64,000 bases of DNA from Candidatus Saccharibacteria bacterium UBA1932 (GCA_002337095.1 DDFI01000014.1:30537-94536); one strand, 5' to 3'; counted from the first letter of the stretch, positions 33,950 through 43,144 are shown. The notes: a model not told the origin generated them from the sequence alone. Program-made: numbers and translations.

Positions 33950-35767
33950 ATGGAGAAAAAGACGGTTACACGACCTGGTGGGGCGCATATTACTACTGAG
34001 TCGCAACCAGCGGCAGGCGAGCACGCGACGCGCGCCGAGGTGGGGGCAACCCGTCACCAGCGTACCGGCGAGCTAGCGGTAGTGCTCTGCGAGCAATCAC
34101 CACTAGTGCCCGAAGCGGAGCCTACTGTCGACGACCGGCAGCGGTATATGCACGACACAACCCCCGAGGGCATGCAGCAATTCCTGAATCGCATCTACAC
34201 CGACGCCAAAGACCGCGCCGCTATAGCCGCGCTCCATCCATCGCAGGCATCATGGCTGACGCGCCAGCTAATCGATCAGTGTTTTGCGCAGCTACCGCCC
34301 AAGACACCCAAATCAGCCCGTACGCTCCTAACGGCGTTCCTGGAAGGCTGGACTTGCTTATATAGCGATACACAGGACTACGGTGATATGCTACTCACGC
34401 AGAACGCCGTCGACAAGGCGATATCCTACCTCAGTGGCGCCACTCGCAAGTTGCCTGCCGACGACACGACCAGGCTGTTGCGCGCTGCTGCACGCCAGAC
34501 GGATCACGCGCCTCAGGCCGCTGCCGACCGCGTAGATGCAATCGAGCCGTTGCCGCAGCTACTCGATACGCCCGTTGCACCGCATGAGCCAGCAGAATCA
34601 ACCATCGCCGAACGATCGCCGCTCTACGAAACAATCCCCGTCGCCATGGCTAGCCTGCCCGAAATTCCCCAGCCGCCGACACCCGAACAATCCGAGGACT
34701 ATACTATCACAGACGCCGAGATCGCGGCGCAGTTCTGGTCGACTGACGATCCAAATGGTTTGCTCAAGGATCTATCTGTACGCGCCCAGCAGATTCGCAC
34801 TCTATTTAATACCAATGAATCTACGACCGACTGGAGATCCCCCGACACACGCACTGCCACGCAGTGGCTGGTCGCTATCATGCGTACAGCCGACCACCTA
34901 AAAACCCTCGATATCACCGACGCTCGCCTGAATAGTATCGTGGATGAGATAGCGGGCAAACTTATTACCAGTTATCAAGAATATTGCAGGTGTATCGCAG
35001 ATCCGCGTATCCCTAATCACCACCCGGGCATCGATATCGATGACCTCATCGCCGAAGGCAACATAGCACTGCTTACGGGGCTCAAGAAGTTTAACCCCTA
35101 CTCGAAGGTGCCATTTCATCTATTTGCGCATCGGCGTATCGATGGCGCCATGACAGATTATGTACGCTCACAGGGTAGCACCATCCGCCTACCGCGATCG
35201 GCACTATCAACTCTGCGCGCCTACAATACTAGTCTTGGCGAGGGGATGAGCGAACCCGAAGCGCTCGCCGCCGTGGAAGATAATGAAGCCAGAACCCGCT
35301 CGACGATTGCCAAAGTGAAGCAAGCCAAAGCACTAAGCCTGGATATGCTGCAAGAGGCTACGGGTGACGCCCATCACCCCGCAATAACCGACTACCGCCC
35401 GACTACTGTCGATGTTGATATCATCGACCCACTCAAAATGATCAAAGATCTCGAAATACTTCGCGTCGCCCGTAAAAACAGCGACAAACGCACCCGCATG
35501 GTGACCGCCGAAAAGCGCTGCAAAGATATCATCCCGGCCTACTTCGGTCTCGGTGAGTATCGCAACAATCGCCAGTCCATGACCGAACTCGCCCGAAAGC
35601 ACGGCGTGTCAGAATCGCGCATCTCGCAATTATACCACCAAGGCCTCGCTGCGCTACGCGAGCAGCTGCCCGACGACTTGCGCAGTGCCAAGTCAATTAC
35701 ATCCGACCCATCCTTGTATGTAGTAATATCCGACAACACCCCCGATGATCAGGCTGCCGCGCATTGA
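33950..35767 (+). CDS. Sigma-70 family factor with long N-terminal extension
   Basis: The protein has 605 aa. Sigma region 2 begins near residue 355 (DDLIAEGNIALLTGLKKFNPYS, then FHLFAHRRIDGAMTDYVRS), region 3 follows with IRLPRS, and region 4 is the HTH at about 535-575 (MTELARKHGVSESRISQLY). Region 1.1 and the classical non-conserved region of RpoD are not recognisable. The first ~350 residues resemble nothing I know: Pro/Ala/Thr-rich, low-complexity around 200-245, with helical parts on both sides. It may be an alternative sigma with a built-in sensory or regulatory part. It has its own start region (TAGGA before the ATG) and stands alone after the ribosomal cluster. Confidence 0.85.
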   Translation: MEKKTVTRPGGAHITTESQPAAGEHATRAEVGATRHQRTGELAVVLCEQSPLVPEAEPTVDDRQRYMHDTTPEGMQQFLNRIYTDAKDRAAIAALHPSQASWLTRQLIDQCFAQLPPKTPKSARTLLTAFLEGWTCLYSDTQDYGDMLLTQNAVDKAISYLSGATRKLPADDTTRLLRAAARQTDHAPQAAADRVDAIEPLPQLLDTPVAPHEPAESTIAERSPLYETIPVAMASLPEIPQPPTPEQSEDYTITDAEIAAQFWSTDDPNGLLKDLSVRAQQIRTLFNTNESTTDWRSPDTRTATQWLVAIMRTADHLKTLDITDARLNSIVDEIAGKLITSYQEYCRCIADPRIPNHHPGIDIDDLIAEGNIALLTGLKKFNPYSKVPFHLFAHRRIDGAMTDYVRSQGSTIRLPRSALSTLRAYNTSLGEGMSEPEALAAVEDNEARTRSTIAKVKQAKALSLDMLQEATGDAHHPAITDYRPTTVDVDIIDPLKMIKDLEILRVARKNSDKRTRMVTAEKRCKDIIPAYFGLGEYRNNRQSMTELARKHGVSESRISQLYHQGLAALREQLPDDLRSAKSITSDPSLYVVISDNTPDDQAAAH

Positions 35768-35793
35768 CGCGAGGGGCGTATTGATGATATAAT
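35764..35793 (+). promoter_or_regulatory. Promoter of the 88-aa gene
   Basis: TTGACG 35764-35769, 18-base spacer, TATAAT 35788-35793, giving a leader of about 45 bases with a small CCG-tacatt-CGG hairpin. Confidence 0.65.
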
Positions 35794-35843
35794 ACCCCCT
35801 AATCCGTACATTCGGAGAACGCCCAAAACAGGGGGATGATAAG

Positions 35844-36110
35844 ATGAGCGGCAACGTACAGGCGCCCGCACCGGGCATGCAGTCGGCAATGGCGATCCTG
35901 ACCGCGCGCGTGCAGAGCATGGATGGCGGCTGCACCGTCAAAGAATATGTCGAGTTCTTGCGTGAGGAGATGGAGGATCAGGACCCACTGATCCTAACCA
36001 GCGCCATGGCTAGTCTGGCGTCGGCGCTACTGGCCATCGCCTCGGGCGGCACCGGCATCCCGCCGTACGAGCTGCTATCCACGATCGGCCTGACGCTGGC
36101 CGAAGCCTGA
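35844..36110 (+). CDS. Small hypothetical protein
   Basis: This 88-aa protein has a polar, acidic first half (EFLREEMEDQDP) and a helical Ala/Leu-rich second half (about 50-66), too small-residue-rich to call a firm membrane span. No family is recognised. A G-rich tract (GGGGGAT) upstream of the ATG may act as the ribosome-binding site. It is an isolated gene with its own promoter and terminator. Confidence 0.65.
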   Translation: MSGNVQAPAPGMQSAMAILTARVQSMDGGCTVKEYVEFLREEMEDQDPLILTSAMASLASALLAIASGGTGIPPYELLSTIGLTLAEA

Positions 36111-36161
36111 TGGCCTATCGCCCCTCCGCACCCACCCATCGCTCCACGACCCGTCCACGAG

Positions 36162-36199
36162 ATACGCTCCGTGACGTCGGTGTCATGGAGCGTATTTTC
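36162..36199 (+). terminator. Terminator after the 88-aa gene
   Basis: Long stem with arms ATACGCTCC-GTGAC and GTCAT-GGAGCGTAT, then TTTT. Confidence 0.85.
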
Positions 36200-36230
36200 G
36201 TATTTAGCCTTATACCAGTACAATAGTGGT

Positions 36231-37064
36231 ATGTGGCAAAAAATCTGGCACAAGTGGCTGCGCATTCCGTACAGTTTGCATGTTACGGAGTTTCGTCGGC
36301 CCAAACAATACGACGCCACCATTATCTTGCTGCATGGCATTGGGTCGTCTGCCAAGATGTGGCAAAAGCTAGCGCCTAAATTGCCCGATGCCACCAGAGT
36401 GATCGCTGTGGATTTGCTAGGATTTGGCAATTCGCCCAAGCCTACTTGGCAAACCTATCGCGCCCGCACCCAGGCCGACTGCCTAGCCAAAACGCTGGTC
36501 AGCATGGGGATTACTGGGCCGGTCATTATCGTAGGACATTCGCTCGGGGCATTGGTCGCGGTAGAATTTGCCAGGCGCTACCGGATACTGGTGCGCCAGC
36601 TGGTACTCGTCAGCCCACCATTTTATCGGCCGATCGATAGGCCGCTGCATTTTGTGCCACACCGCGAGCGCGATCTTAGGACGTTTTATAAGCTGCTCCA
36701 CGATAATCCCAACAGTGCGCTCAAACTACTGCGCCAAATCAGCAGGCTGTATTTTGCCAACCGCGCTCTCGCGATCAACGAGGCCACGATCTCGGCATTC
36801 CTCGCCACGCTCGAGGCCGCTATTTCTAACCAAACTTCATTTAGTGATGCGCTGCGGCTGCGCTGCCCGACGCAGTTGCTACTAGGGCGCCTCGACATGG
36901 TTGTCATCCCGCGCAATGCCAAATACATCGCCCGTCACAACCCGCGCGTCACGCTGCGGATGATTACCGCCGGCCACGAAATCACCGGCCTGATGCAGGC
37001 GGCGACAATTGACGCAGTCACGAACGCACTGCGGCAGATCACTCGACCGCCTCGCCGCCACTGA
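36231..37064 (+). CDS. Alpha/beta hydrolase
   Basis: The protein has 277 aa. It begins with an amphipathic segment, then the alpha/beta-hydrolase core: oxyanion-hole region LLHGIGSSAKMW, VDLLGFGNSPKP, nucleophile elbow GHSLGA, an acid in GRLDMVV and a late His in AGHEITG. The catalytic triad is complete; the substrate is unknown (ester or related bond). TACAAT at 36219-36224 ends six bases before the ATG, so the mRNA is probably leaderless. Confidence 0.88.
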   Translation: MWQKIWHKWLRIPYSLHVTEFRRPKQYDATIILLHGIGSSAKMWQKLAPKLPDATRVIAVDLLGFGNSPKPTWQTYRARTQADCLAKTLVSMGITGPVIIVGHSLGALVAVEFARRYRILVRQLVLVSPPFYRPIDRPLHFVPHRERDLRTFYKLLHDNPNSALKLLRQISRLYFANRALAINEATISAFLATLEAAISNQTSFSDALRLRCPTQLLLGRLDMVVIPRNAKYIARHNPRVTLRMITAGHEITGLMQAATIDAVTNALRQITRPPRRH

Positions 37065-37169
37065 CATACTCGACACCGCACAGCAACTGGCACATGCCTG
37101 CAATCATCCGAGGGACTTATACAGCCTAACGATGGTCAGACCATGGAGCTTATGGTATACTAATGACAA

Positions 37170-37511
37170 ATGAGAACACCCGACACTAACGAAGTGGCGC
37201 CCCTAGGCGAGGTAGAGCTCGCGGAGCTGCAGGACGAAAAAAAGCGCCATAGGGCAAAAGGGCACGACTATGCGACCTACGGCATGCACACCCATGTCGC
37301 CGAGCCCACGCCCGGACATCGCTCGGACAACCTGCGCCACTCGCTAGTGCGCCCTCGCAAGGCTCGGCCCGGCTCGACAATTCCTGGCTACGTGTTTGGC
37401 GCTGGTGGCATTGTGCTGATTGTCACAGGTGCAAGCGACCTGAATGGCTTCTACATCATGGTGGGACTATTCTGCCTAGCGGCTGGCGTGCTACTGATCG
37501 CCGAGCGGTAG
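37170..37511 (+). CDS. Two-span membrane protein
   Basis: This 113-aa protein has a charged soluble N-terminal part of about 70 residues with several His, then two membrane spans at the C-terminus (about 72-90 and 93-111). No family is recognised. TATACT at 37156-37161 ends eight bases before the ATG (leaderless type). An out-of-frame ATG at 37163 overlaps the start region. The GH18-like gene follows 11 bases downstream and may be co-transcribed. Confidence 0.65.
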   Translation: MRTPDTNEVAPLGEVELAELQDEKKRHRAKGHDYATYGMHTHVAEPTPGHRSDNLRHSLVRPRKARPGSTIPGYVFGAGGIVLIVTGASDLNGFYIMVGLFCLAAGVLLIAER

Positions 37512-37522
37512 GGGGGCTAGGG

Positions 37523-38623
37523 ATGAGCATTGCCACCCGACGAATCTCGCGCGCTCGGCGGCCGTCGTATTGGAGTATGGGGTATATTGCGTCGTGGGAC
37601 GCATCGATGCCTGTGAGCGATATCAATTGGAGTGGATTGACCCATGCCATGGCGTTTGCCGCGCTGCCAACCGCAACCGGGCAGCTCGATACGACGTTCT
37701 CGCAAAACACCGCGGCCCAAGGTGCCGCGTGGGTAGACAGCCTGGTGGCCGCTGCGCATGGTGCCGGCAAGAAAGTCTTTTTGACAATTGGCGGCGCTAA
37801 CACCCAGGCACAATTTGCACCTGCGCTGGCAAATGCTACCTATCGCGCCTCGCTGGTCTCGGGGGTACTTGCCTACATTGATGCCCATGCGTTTGATGGG
37901 CTCGACCTTGACGACGAGCCAATTGCTGATGCCGACATTCCAAATCTACTGCTATTTATCGACGAGCTGCTGGCACAGCGGCCGCGGCTAGTGCTGTCGT
38001 TTTGTACAGGGATTGCCAACATGAACTGGCGCGAAAGCATGCTGTCTGACGCCAACTTGCTTGCGATTAGCCAGCGCGTGACCATGCTCAACTGCATGAC
38101 CTACGGCATGGCCGGTGACTGGCAGGGCTGGTCGTCGTGGCATGGCTCGCCGCTCTACGGACACGCGCCAACCACGCCATCAGACATTGACATTACCGTA
38201 GCGCAGTGCCTGAACGCCGGCGTGCCCGCGGCCAAGATTGGGATTGGCGCTGGGTTCTTTGGGGTGGGGTATAGCGGCTGCACCGGACCATCGCAGCCAA
38301 GCACCCTCTGGACGTTCGCGGGTAGCGACGGCAAATTCGACTACAATACTATCGTTAATACCTATCTGCCCTCGATGACACGCGTCTGGGATGCCACGGC
38401 GCGGGTGCCGTATGCGTGGTCTAGCACTCCAGTCGGGTCATATAATGCCACCTACATTAGCTATGACGACGATCAATCCATAGGCGAAAAATCCGCCTAC
38501 ATCAAACAACATCGCATCGGCGGCATGATCATGTGGCACGTCGCGCACCAGTATTTTCCGGGCCGCCCGGCCGGCAGCCGCAGCCCGTTGCTATCTGCAA
38601 TTCGCACTACGTTGCTGAGCTGA
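37523..38623 (+). CDS. Glycoside hydrolase family 18-like protein
   Basis: The protein has 366 aa. The GH18 signature D-x-x-D-x-D-x-E is present as DGLDLDDE (residues 125-132), so Glu132 is the predicted acid. Supporting blocks: MGYIASWD, HAMAFA, KVFLTIGG, MTYGM and the late IGGMIMWHV. GH18 enzymes cleave chitin, peptidoglycan-type or other GlcNAc polymers. No ordinary signal peptide is visible; the N-terminus is Arg-rich (MSIATRRISRARR), closely similar to the start of the 46,626-47,765 protein. Expected location is therefore uncertain. Confidence 0.85.
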   Translation: MSIATRRISRARRPSYWSMGYIASWDASMPVSDINWSGLTHAMAFAALPTATGQLDTTFSQNTAAQGAAWVDSLVAAAHGAGKKVFLTIGGANTQAQFAPALANATYRASLVSGVLAYIDAHAFDGLDLDDEPIADADIPNLLLFIDELLAQRPRLVLSFCTGIANMNWRESMLSDANLLAISQRVTMLNCMTYGMAGDWQGWSSWHGSPLYGHAPTTPSDIDITVAQCLNAGVPAAKIGIGAGFFGVGYSGCTGPSQPSTLWTFAGSDGKFDYNTIVNTYLPSMTRVWDATARVPYAWSSTPVGSYNATYISYDDDQSIGEKSAYIKQHRIGGMIMWHVAHQYFPGRPAGSRSPLLSAIRTTLLS

Positions 38624-38650
38624 CCACGAGCCATGGTATAATTTTGACAG

Positions 38651-39730
38651 ATGAATTTTCCCAAAAAACCTTCGTATTCTAAGTCTGACCTTGATCGAGC
38701 CGGCAATAGTATCTGTACCCTAGCGCCAGAATCCGCCGAATATCAGGCCGCCATCGCGATGGTCGATGAGTGGCGCGCCAGCCACCAGTATCCTATGCAG
38801 ACATTTAACGTCACCCTGCGCAATCACGCTCGCGCGATTTACAAACAGGCAATCGTCGCTCGGCGCCTCAAGCGCATGGTGACAATCGTCGACAAAATCA
38901 GCAATCGCGAGAGTGCCATGAACCTGAGTCGCATGCAAGATATTGGCGGCGTCCGCGCGATTATGCAATCGGTCGATCAAGTATACAAGCTGCATGCCAT
39001 GTACCTCGAAAAAGGCCGTTTTCCCCACACACTCAAGCGCAACAAAGATTATATACGCGAGCCAAAACCCAGCGGCTACCGCGGCGTCCACCTGGTATTC
39101 AAGTTTAACAACAAACAGGGTCGACAACCCGACTCGAGAGATTGGGATGGGCTGCTGGTCGAGGTGCAGCTGCGCACCGAGCTGCAGCACGCATGGGCGA
39201 CTAGTGTCGAGATTGTGGGTACTATGCTCCACGAAAACCTAAAGTCTAGCCTTGCAGCGCCACACAATCAAGAGTGGCTGACGTTTTTTCAATATATGTC
39301 ATCGGTGATTGCCAAGCTCGAGGATCAGCCCGTGCTAGAAGCACACGCCAACTGGCGCGCCCAAACGCTCTATCACCGGGCCAACCATTTAATCACCAAG
39401 CTTGAGGTTATCGACAAACTTCAGGGGTGGCTTACCGGCATGCGCTGGATCAACGAAAAGGGGACTTCTCACTACAATATTCTGATGCTTGATGTCGAAA
39501 GAAAAGTCGTCCAAATCAAAGGGTTCAAAAAAACCAATTTTGCTCGCGCCAATGCGCGGCTTACTCAGCTTGAGCGCCAGGCGCTTGCCGCCGGTACTCC
39601 GCAGCCTGTCTTGGTAGCAGCAGGGGACCTCAAAAGCCTCAAGCGCGCCTATCCAAACTACGCGCTCGACTCAAAACGCTTCCTCGAAATTGTTCAAATG
39701 GTTGCAAGAACCGTAGAAGAAAGCGTATAA
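38651..39730 (+). CDS. RelA/SpoT-domain (p)ppGpp synthetase-like protein
   Basis: The protein has 359 aa. The synthetase domain is clear: SRMQDIGGVRAI, KDYIREPKPSGYRGVHL, VEVQLRTELQHAWA. There is no HD hydrolase domain, TGS or ACT domain, so it is a synthetase-only type, with ~200 extra C-terminal residues of unknown role. Members make alarmone nucleotides from GTP/GDP and ATP. TATAAT at 38637-38642 ends eight bases before the ATG. Confidence 0.87.
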   Translation: MNFPKKPSYSKSDLDRAGNSICTLAPESAEYQAAIAMVDEWRASHQYPMQTFNVTLRNHARAIYKQAIVARRLKRMVTIVDKISNRESAMNLSRMQDIGGVRAIMQSVDQVYKLHAMYLEKGRFPHTLKRNKDYIREPKPSGYRGVHLVFKFNNKQGRQPDSRDWDGLLVEVQLRTELQHAWATSVEIVGTMLHENLKSSLAAPHNQEWLTFFQYMSSVIAKLEDQPVLEAHANWRAQTLYHRANHLITKLEVIDKLQGWLTGMRWINEKGTSHYNILMLDVERKVVQIKGFKKTNFARANARLTQLERQALAAGTPQPVLVAAGDLKSLKRAYPNYALDSKRFLEIVQMVARTVEESV

Positions 39731-39741
39731 TAGATACAGTT

Positions 39742-39807
39742 ATGAGTAACGCCACTATTCTCAAAAAAATGAAGCGGCTATTTACCGAGAACAAAAAACT
39801 CGCGTAA
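39742..39807 (+). CDS. Possible 21-aa peptide gene
   Basis: TATAAT at 39726-39731 is ten bases before ATG 39742, the same arrangement as many real genes here. The frame encodes MSNATILKKMKRLFTENKKLA and stops before the insertion element. It is either a genuine small basic peptide or the remnant of a gene interrupted in this area. Confidence 0.3.
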   Translation: MSNATILKKMKRLFTENKKLA

Positions 39808-39842
39808 TAATTGGCCACCCCGCACCGCACGCCGTAAACAAC

Positions 39843-40811
39843 TCAAAACCTTTGCAACATCTGCGCAGGCGTCCGCATCTGTATTCCTAAGTGTACTCTA
39901 TCATTGTTGTAGTAGTCCAGATAACGCGAGAGCTTCTCTCGCTGGCGTGGGAGCGGGACGCTCACTCGCCAGTAGTGCCCAATACATTCTGCTTGAATCG
40001 TACGGTTAAACCGCTCGATGTAGGCATTGTCATTGGGCCGGTGGAGTCGACTATGTCTGGTGCGTATGCCGGCTCGATGCAACCGGGCCTCAAAGTAGCG
40101 GCTGTACTCTGGCCCATTGTCACTCTGTACCATAGCAATGGACACTCCCCAAGCCTGTTGGGCATCCAGCACGGCCTCGGCAGCCAGCCCAGGCCTGAGC
40201 GTTGTTGCCATAGTGACGTGCGTCATCCTGGTAAATAAGTCAATGACGGTGTAGTAATACAGTCGTCTGCCCGTGAACGGATCAACATGGTGGATAGTAT
40301 CGGTCTGGACGAGATCACCCGGCTTGGTGGGGAGCGGACGTTTCGGATTGTCTCGCCGCAAGCGTGGTTTCCTGGCACCGTCAAAGCAATGATGACGCTT
40401 TAGGATACGCTTGACGCTCGACAGGCTTACGGTAATGTCCAGTTTATGGGTAACGTGCCACCAGACCACCTCGGCACAGCGTTTTAGCGTGGCGCGTGTG
40501 GCGAGCACGAGCCGTACGATGGCTTCAGGGATGGCACGGGGACTATGGAGTGGTCGTGAACTTTCGGTGGCAATATACCAGCGTAGGTTGCTGTATCTAA
40601 ACGCACTCCCGCCTGGACGTGACGGACGGTTGTCGTTGGTAAGTTGGACGTGCGTATTAAGCTTGTCCCATTTACGTTTCCAGCGCCAAATGGTCGTCCG
40701 GTGTACACCGCACTTGCGGGCGACGAGGCTGATCGACATTGTATCGATCAATAGTAGTCGCAGCGCGATTGCTCTAGCTTTTGGGAGGTGAGGATTGATA
40801 GAATAGGCCAT
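39843..40811 (-). CDS. IS481/IS3-like transposase
   Basis: The protein has 322 aa: an N-terminal HTH (VARKCGVHRTTIWRWKRKW) and an rve-type integrase core with the DDE set at TDTIHHVD, SDNGPE and AYIERFNRT. It is a single frame without the programmed frameshift of IS3 elements, which fits the IS481 group. A strong ribosome-binding site AAAGGAGG precedes the ATG. The gene is intact and the stop lies at the inner edge of the left inverted repeat, so the element may still be active. Confidence 0.9.
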   Translation of the reverse strand: MAYSINPHLPKARAIALRLLLIDTMSISLVARKCGVHRTTIWRWKRKWDKLNTHVQLTNDNRPSRPGGSAFRYSNLRWYIATESSRPLHSPRAIPEAIVRLVLATRATLKRCAEVVWWHVTHKLDITVSLSSVKRILKRHHCFDGARKPRLRRDNPKRPLPTKPGDLVQTDTIHHVDPFTGRRLYYYTVIDLFTRMTHVTMATTLRPGLAAEAVLDAQQAWGVSIAMVQSDNGPEYSRYFEARLHRAGIRTRHSRLHRPNDNAYIERFNRTIQAECIGHYWRVSVPLPRQREKLSRYLDYYNNDRVHLGIQMRTPAQMLQRF

Positions 40812-40882
40812 AGCAGGCCTCCTTTCGATGTAATTAGTAGTATAACTACAGCTTACAGGAGCCTGCTTTTATGTTGCAAGGG
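39843..40882. mobile_element. Insertion sequence, IS481/IS3-like
   Basis: Imperfect terminal inverted repeats are visible: CCTTTGCAACAT....GCAGGC at about 39849-39870 and its inverse at about 40861-40882. A single transposase gene fills the element. The outer boundaries and a target duplication could not be fixed by eye. It lies between the alarmone synthetase gene and trpS and interrupts no recognised gene. Confidence 0.8.
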
Positions 40883-40938
40883 TGGTGGACTGGTACAGCA
40901 CGCTGGCGCCACCCCCTAAGAGGTGGTATACTATACAT

Positions 40939-41967
40939 ATGACAAAACCTGTGATTTTGACTGGGATACGCGCCAACGAAGAGTTAACGATTGGCAATTA
41001 TTTGGGCGCTATGGTGCCAATGGTGCAATTGCAGCGCCAATTTGCTGGCGGTTACCAGCTAAATATGTTTGTGCCCGACCTCCACAGCTTTACCACCCCT
41101 GTTAATCACGACGAGCTGCGCGACAACATCATCAGAAACCTCAAGTATTTTATGGCTGCTGGCCTGGACATTCACCAGCCAGATACCTACATTTATCGCC
41201 AGAGTTATATTCCGGCGCATAGCGAGCTCACCTGGATTCTCGATTGCTTTACCTATGTCGGCGAGATGCAGCGCATGAATGAATTCAAGGATAAATCTGC
41301 CAAAGAAGCCAGCGTCAGCATGGGGCTGATGAATTATCCGGTATTGATGGCGGCTGATATATTGCTGTACGGTGCGCGCCATGTGCCTGTGGGCAAAGAC
41401 CAGTTTCAGCACCTCGAAATCACACGTGATATCGCTATGCGCATGAACAACAAGTTTGGGCAGGCGTTGTTTGTAGTGCCTGATTCTACCGAAGACCAAA
41501 TGAAATTTATCCGCCGCGACACCGGCCTCAAAATCCGCAGCCTCACTAACCCACTCAAAAAAATGAGTAAAAGCTCTGATGATGACGATTCAAAAATCAA
41601 CCTAGGCGACGACCCAGCACTGGCCCGCAAAAAAATCATGTCGGCCGTAACCGACAGCATCGGCACCATCCATTTTGACTGGGACAACCAGCCCGGTATC
41701 ACTAGCTTGCTGCAAATTCTTGCCATACTGACCGACACTCCGCAAGCGCAAGTTACTGCCGAGTGGCAGGGGCGCACCAGATACGGCGAGCTCAAGGCTG
41801 CCGTCGCCGACGCGGTCGAACAATTCCTCGCTGACTACCAGGCAAAGCTCGCCGCCATCAACGACGACGACCTCTACGCGCGCCTCGAGCAATGCGAAGC
41901 CGCCATGCGCGACGTCGCAAACGCCACCCTCCTACGCGTCCAACAAGCCGTCGGGCTGAGACGCTAA
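40939..41967 (+). CDS. trpS: Tryptophanyl-tRNA synthetase
   Basis: The protein has 342 aa. It is a class I synthetase: the HIGH-equivalent is in LTIGNYLGA (residues 16-24) and KMSKS is at about 208-212, with GKDQFQHLEITRDIA and the Trp-pocket region between. It charges tRNA-Trp; a tRNA-Trp gene lies at 56,903. TATACT at 40927-40932 ends six bases before the ATG (leaderless type). The stop is two bases before the next ATG. Confidence 0.95.
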   Translation: MTKPVILTGIRANEELTIGNYLGAMVPMVQLQRQFAGGYQLNMFVPDLHSFTTPVNHDELRDNIIRNLKYFMAAGLDIHQPDTYIYRQSYIPAHSELTWILDCFTYVGEMQRMNEFKDKSAKEASVSMGLMNYPVLMAADILLYGARHVPVGKDQFQHLEITRDIAMRMNNKFGQALFVVPDSTEDQMKFIRRDTGLKIRSLTNPLKKMSKSSDDDDSKINLGDDPALARKKIMSAVTDSIGTIHFDWDNQPGITSLLQILAILTDTPQAQVTAEWQGRTRYGELKAAVADAVEQFLADYQAKLAAINDDDLYARLEQCEAAMRDVANATLLRVQQAVGLRR

Positions 41968-41968
41968 T

Positions 41969-43144
41969 ATGAAAATCACCTCGAGCGACTTGCTGGCGAT
42001 TTTGCGACGTTTTGGCGAGGCGGGCGACGAGCACGTGCCGCGCCATATCGACCAAATCAAACAATCGCATCCTAGCCCCATCAATCAGCTGGTGCAGCTC
42101 AGGTTCAACCGCCACCATTATTTTGTGCTGATCGACGAAACCGCCGAGGACCGCGCCGGTTATATTATGCAGCAAATTTTTGTCGCAAAAAGCGACGCTA
42201 GCGGCGAGATTCTGCAAAACCCAACCAGCGATCTTACCACCTACGGCCTGCCATTCAAGGGCAAAGACATCTACCTGTTTCGCCAACACGACGGCAAAAA
42301 ACGCCTGGACGTCATCCTAGCCGAACGCTATCCCGACACCAGCCGCAGCACCTGGCAAAAACACATCCGCGCCGGCCACATTTCGGTAAATGGCCAGGTG
42401 GTCGAATCACCACGTAGCGAAATCAGTGACACCGACAACATCGCGCTCGACCTGCCGGCCGGCACCGATTATTCGGCACACGAGCTGCCGATCATCCACC
42501 TCGACGACAGCGTGGTCGTTATCGACAAGCCAATCGGCGTCTTGACGCACAGCAAGGGCGCGCTCAATGACGAATTTACCGTCGCCGAATTCATGCGTCG
42601 CTACACTAGCGTCGGCCTCGACACCAATCGCCCCGGCATCGTGCATCGGCTCGACCGCGACACCAGCGGCGTGATGATTGGCGCGCGCACTCCCGAAGCA
42701 TTCGAGCTGCTCAAATCGCAGTTTGCCGACCGCCGCGCCCACAAAACCTACTATGCAATCGTCGTCGGCCACCCACGGCTCGATAGCGCACTCATCGACC
42801 TGCCGATCGGCCGCCATCCATCGGCGCCAAGCACTTTCCGTGTCGACGCCAAAGGCAAAGCTGCCTGCACCAGCTACGAAGTCGTGGCGCACACCGACAA
42901 GTATTCGCTGCTGCGCCTGCAGCCCACCACTGGCCGCACCCACCAGCTGCGTGTCCACCTGGCGCATCTCGGTACGCCAATCCTCGGCGACCGCATCTAC
43001 GGCAAGGCTGCCGACCGCTTGTATTTGCACGCCGCCGCGCTCGAAATCACCATTCCAGTAGGCGACCGACGCACCTTCACCGCGCCGCTACCAGCTGCAT
43101 TTACGACGCTATTCCCAGGGGTCGCCATCGATGCCGACGCGTAA
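41969..43144 (+). CDS. RluA-family pseudouridine synthase with extra N-terminal domain
   Basis: The protein has 391 aa. Residues ~112-160 form an S4 RNA-binding domain (RLDVILAERYPD...GHISVNGQ), followed by the RluA catalytic domain with HRLDRDTSG (about 225-233), whose Asp isomerises uridine, and GRTHQLRVHL. The family normally begins at the S4 domain; here ~105 residues of unknown fold precede it (PRHIDQIKQSHPSPINQLVQ...). It follows trpS by one base and overlaps the next gene by 14 bases. Confidence 0.92.
   Translation: MKITSSDLLAILRRFGEAGDEHVPRHIDQIKQSHPSPINQLVQLRFNRHHYFVLIDETAEDRAGYIMQQIFVAKSDASGEILQNPTSDLTTYGLPFKGKDIYLFRQHDGKKRLDVILAERYPDTSRSTWQKHIRAGHISVNGQVVESPRSEISDTDNIALDLPAGTDYSAHELPIIHLDDSVVVIDKPIGVLTHSKGALNDEFTVAEFMRRYTSVGLDTNRPGIVHRLDRDTSGVMIGARTPEAFELLKSQFADRRAHKTYYAIVVGHPRLDSALIDLPIGRHPSAPSTFRVDAKGKAACTSYEVVAHTDKYSLLRLQPTTGRTHQLRVHLAHLGTPILGDRIYGKAADRLYLHAAALEITIPVGDRRTFTAPLPAAFTTLFPGVAIDADA

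Noticed and set aside
35794..35843. SD-sequestering hairpin (CCCCCT/AGGGGG) before the 88-aa gene
   Set aside because: The CCCCCT arm lies at or before the predicted transcription start, so it would probably not be in the RNA.
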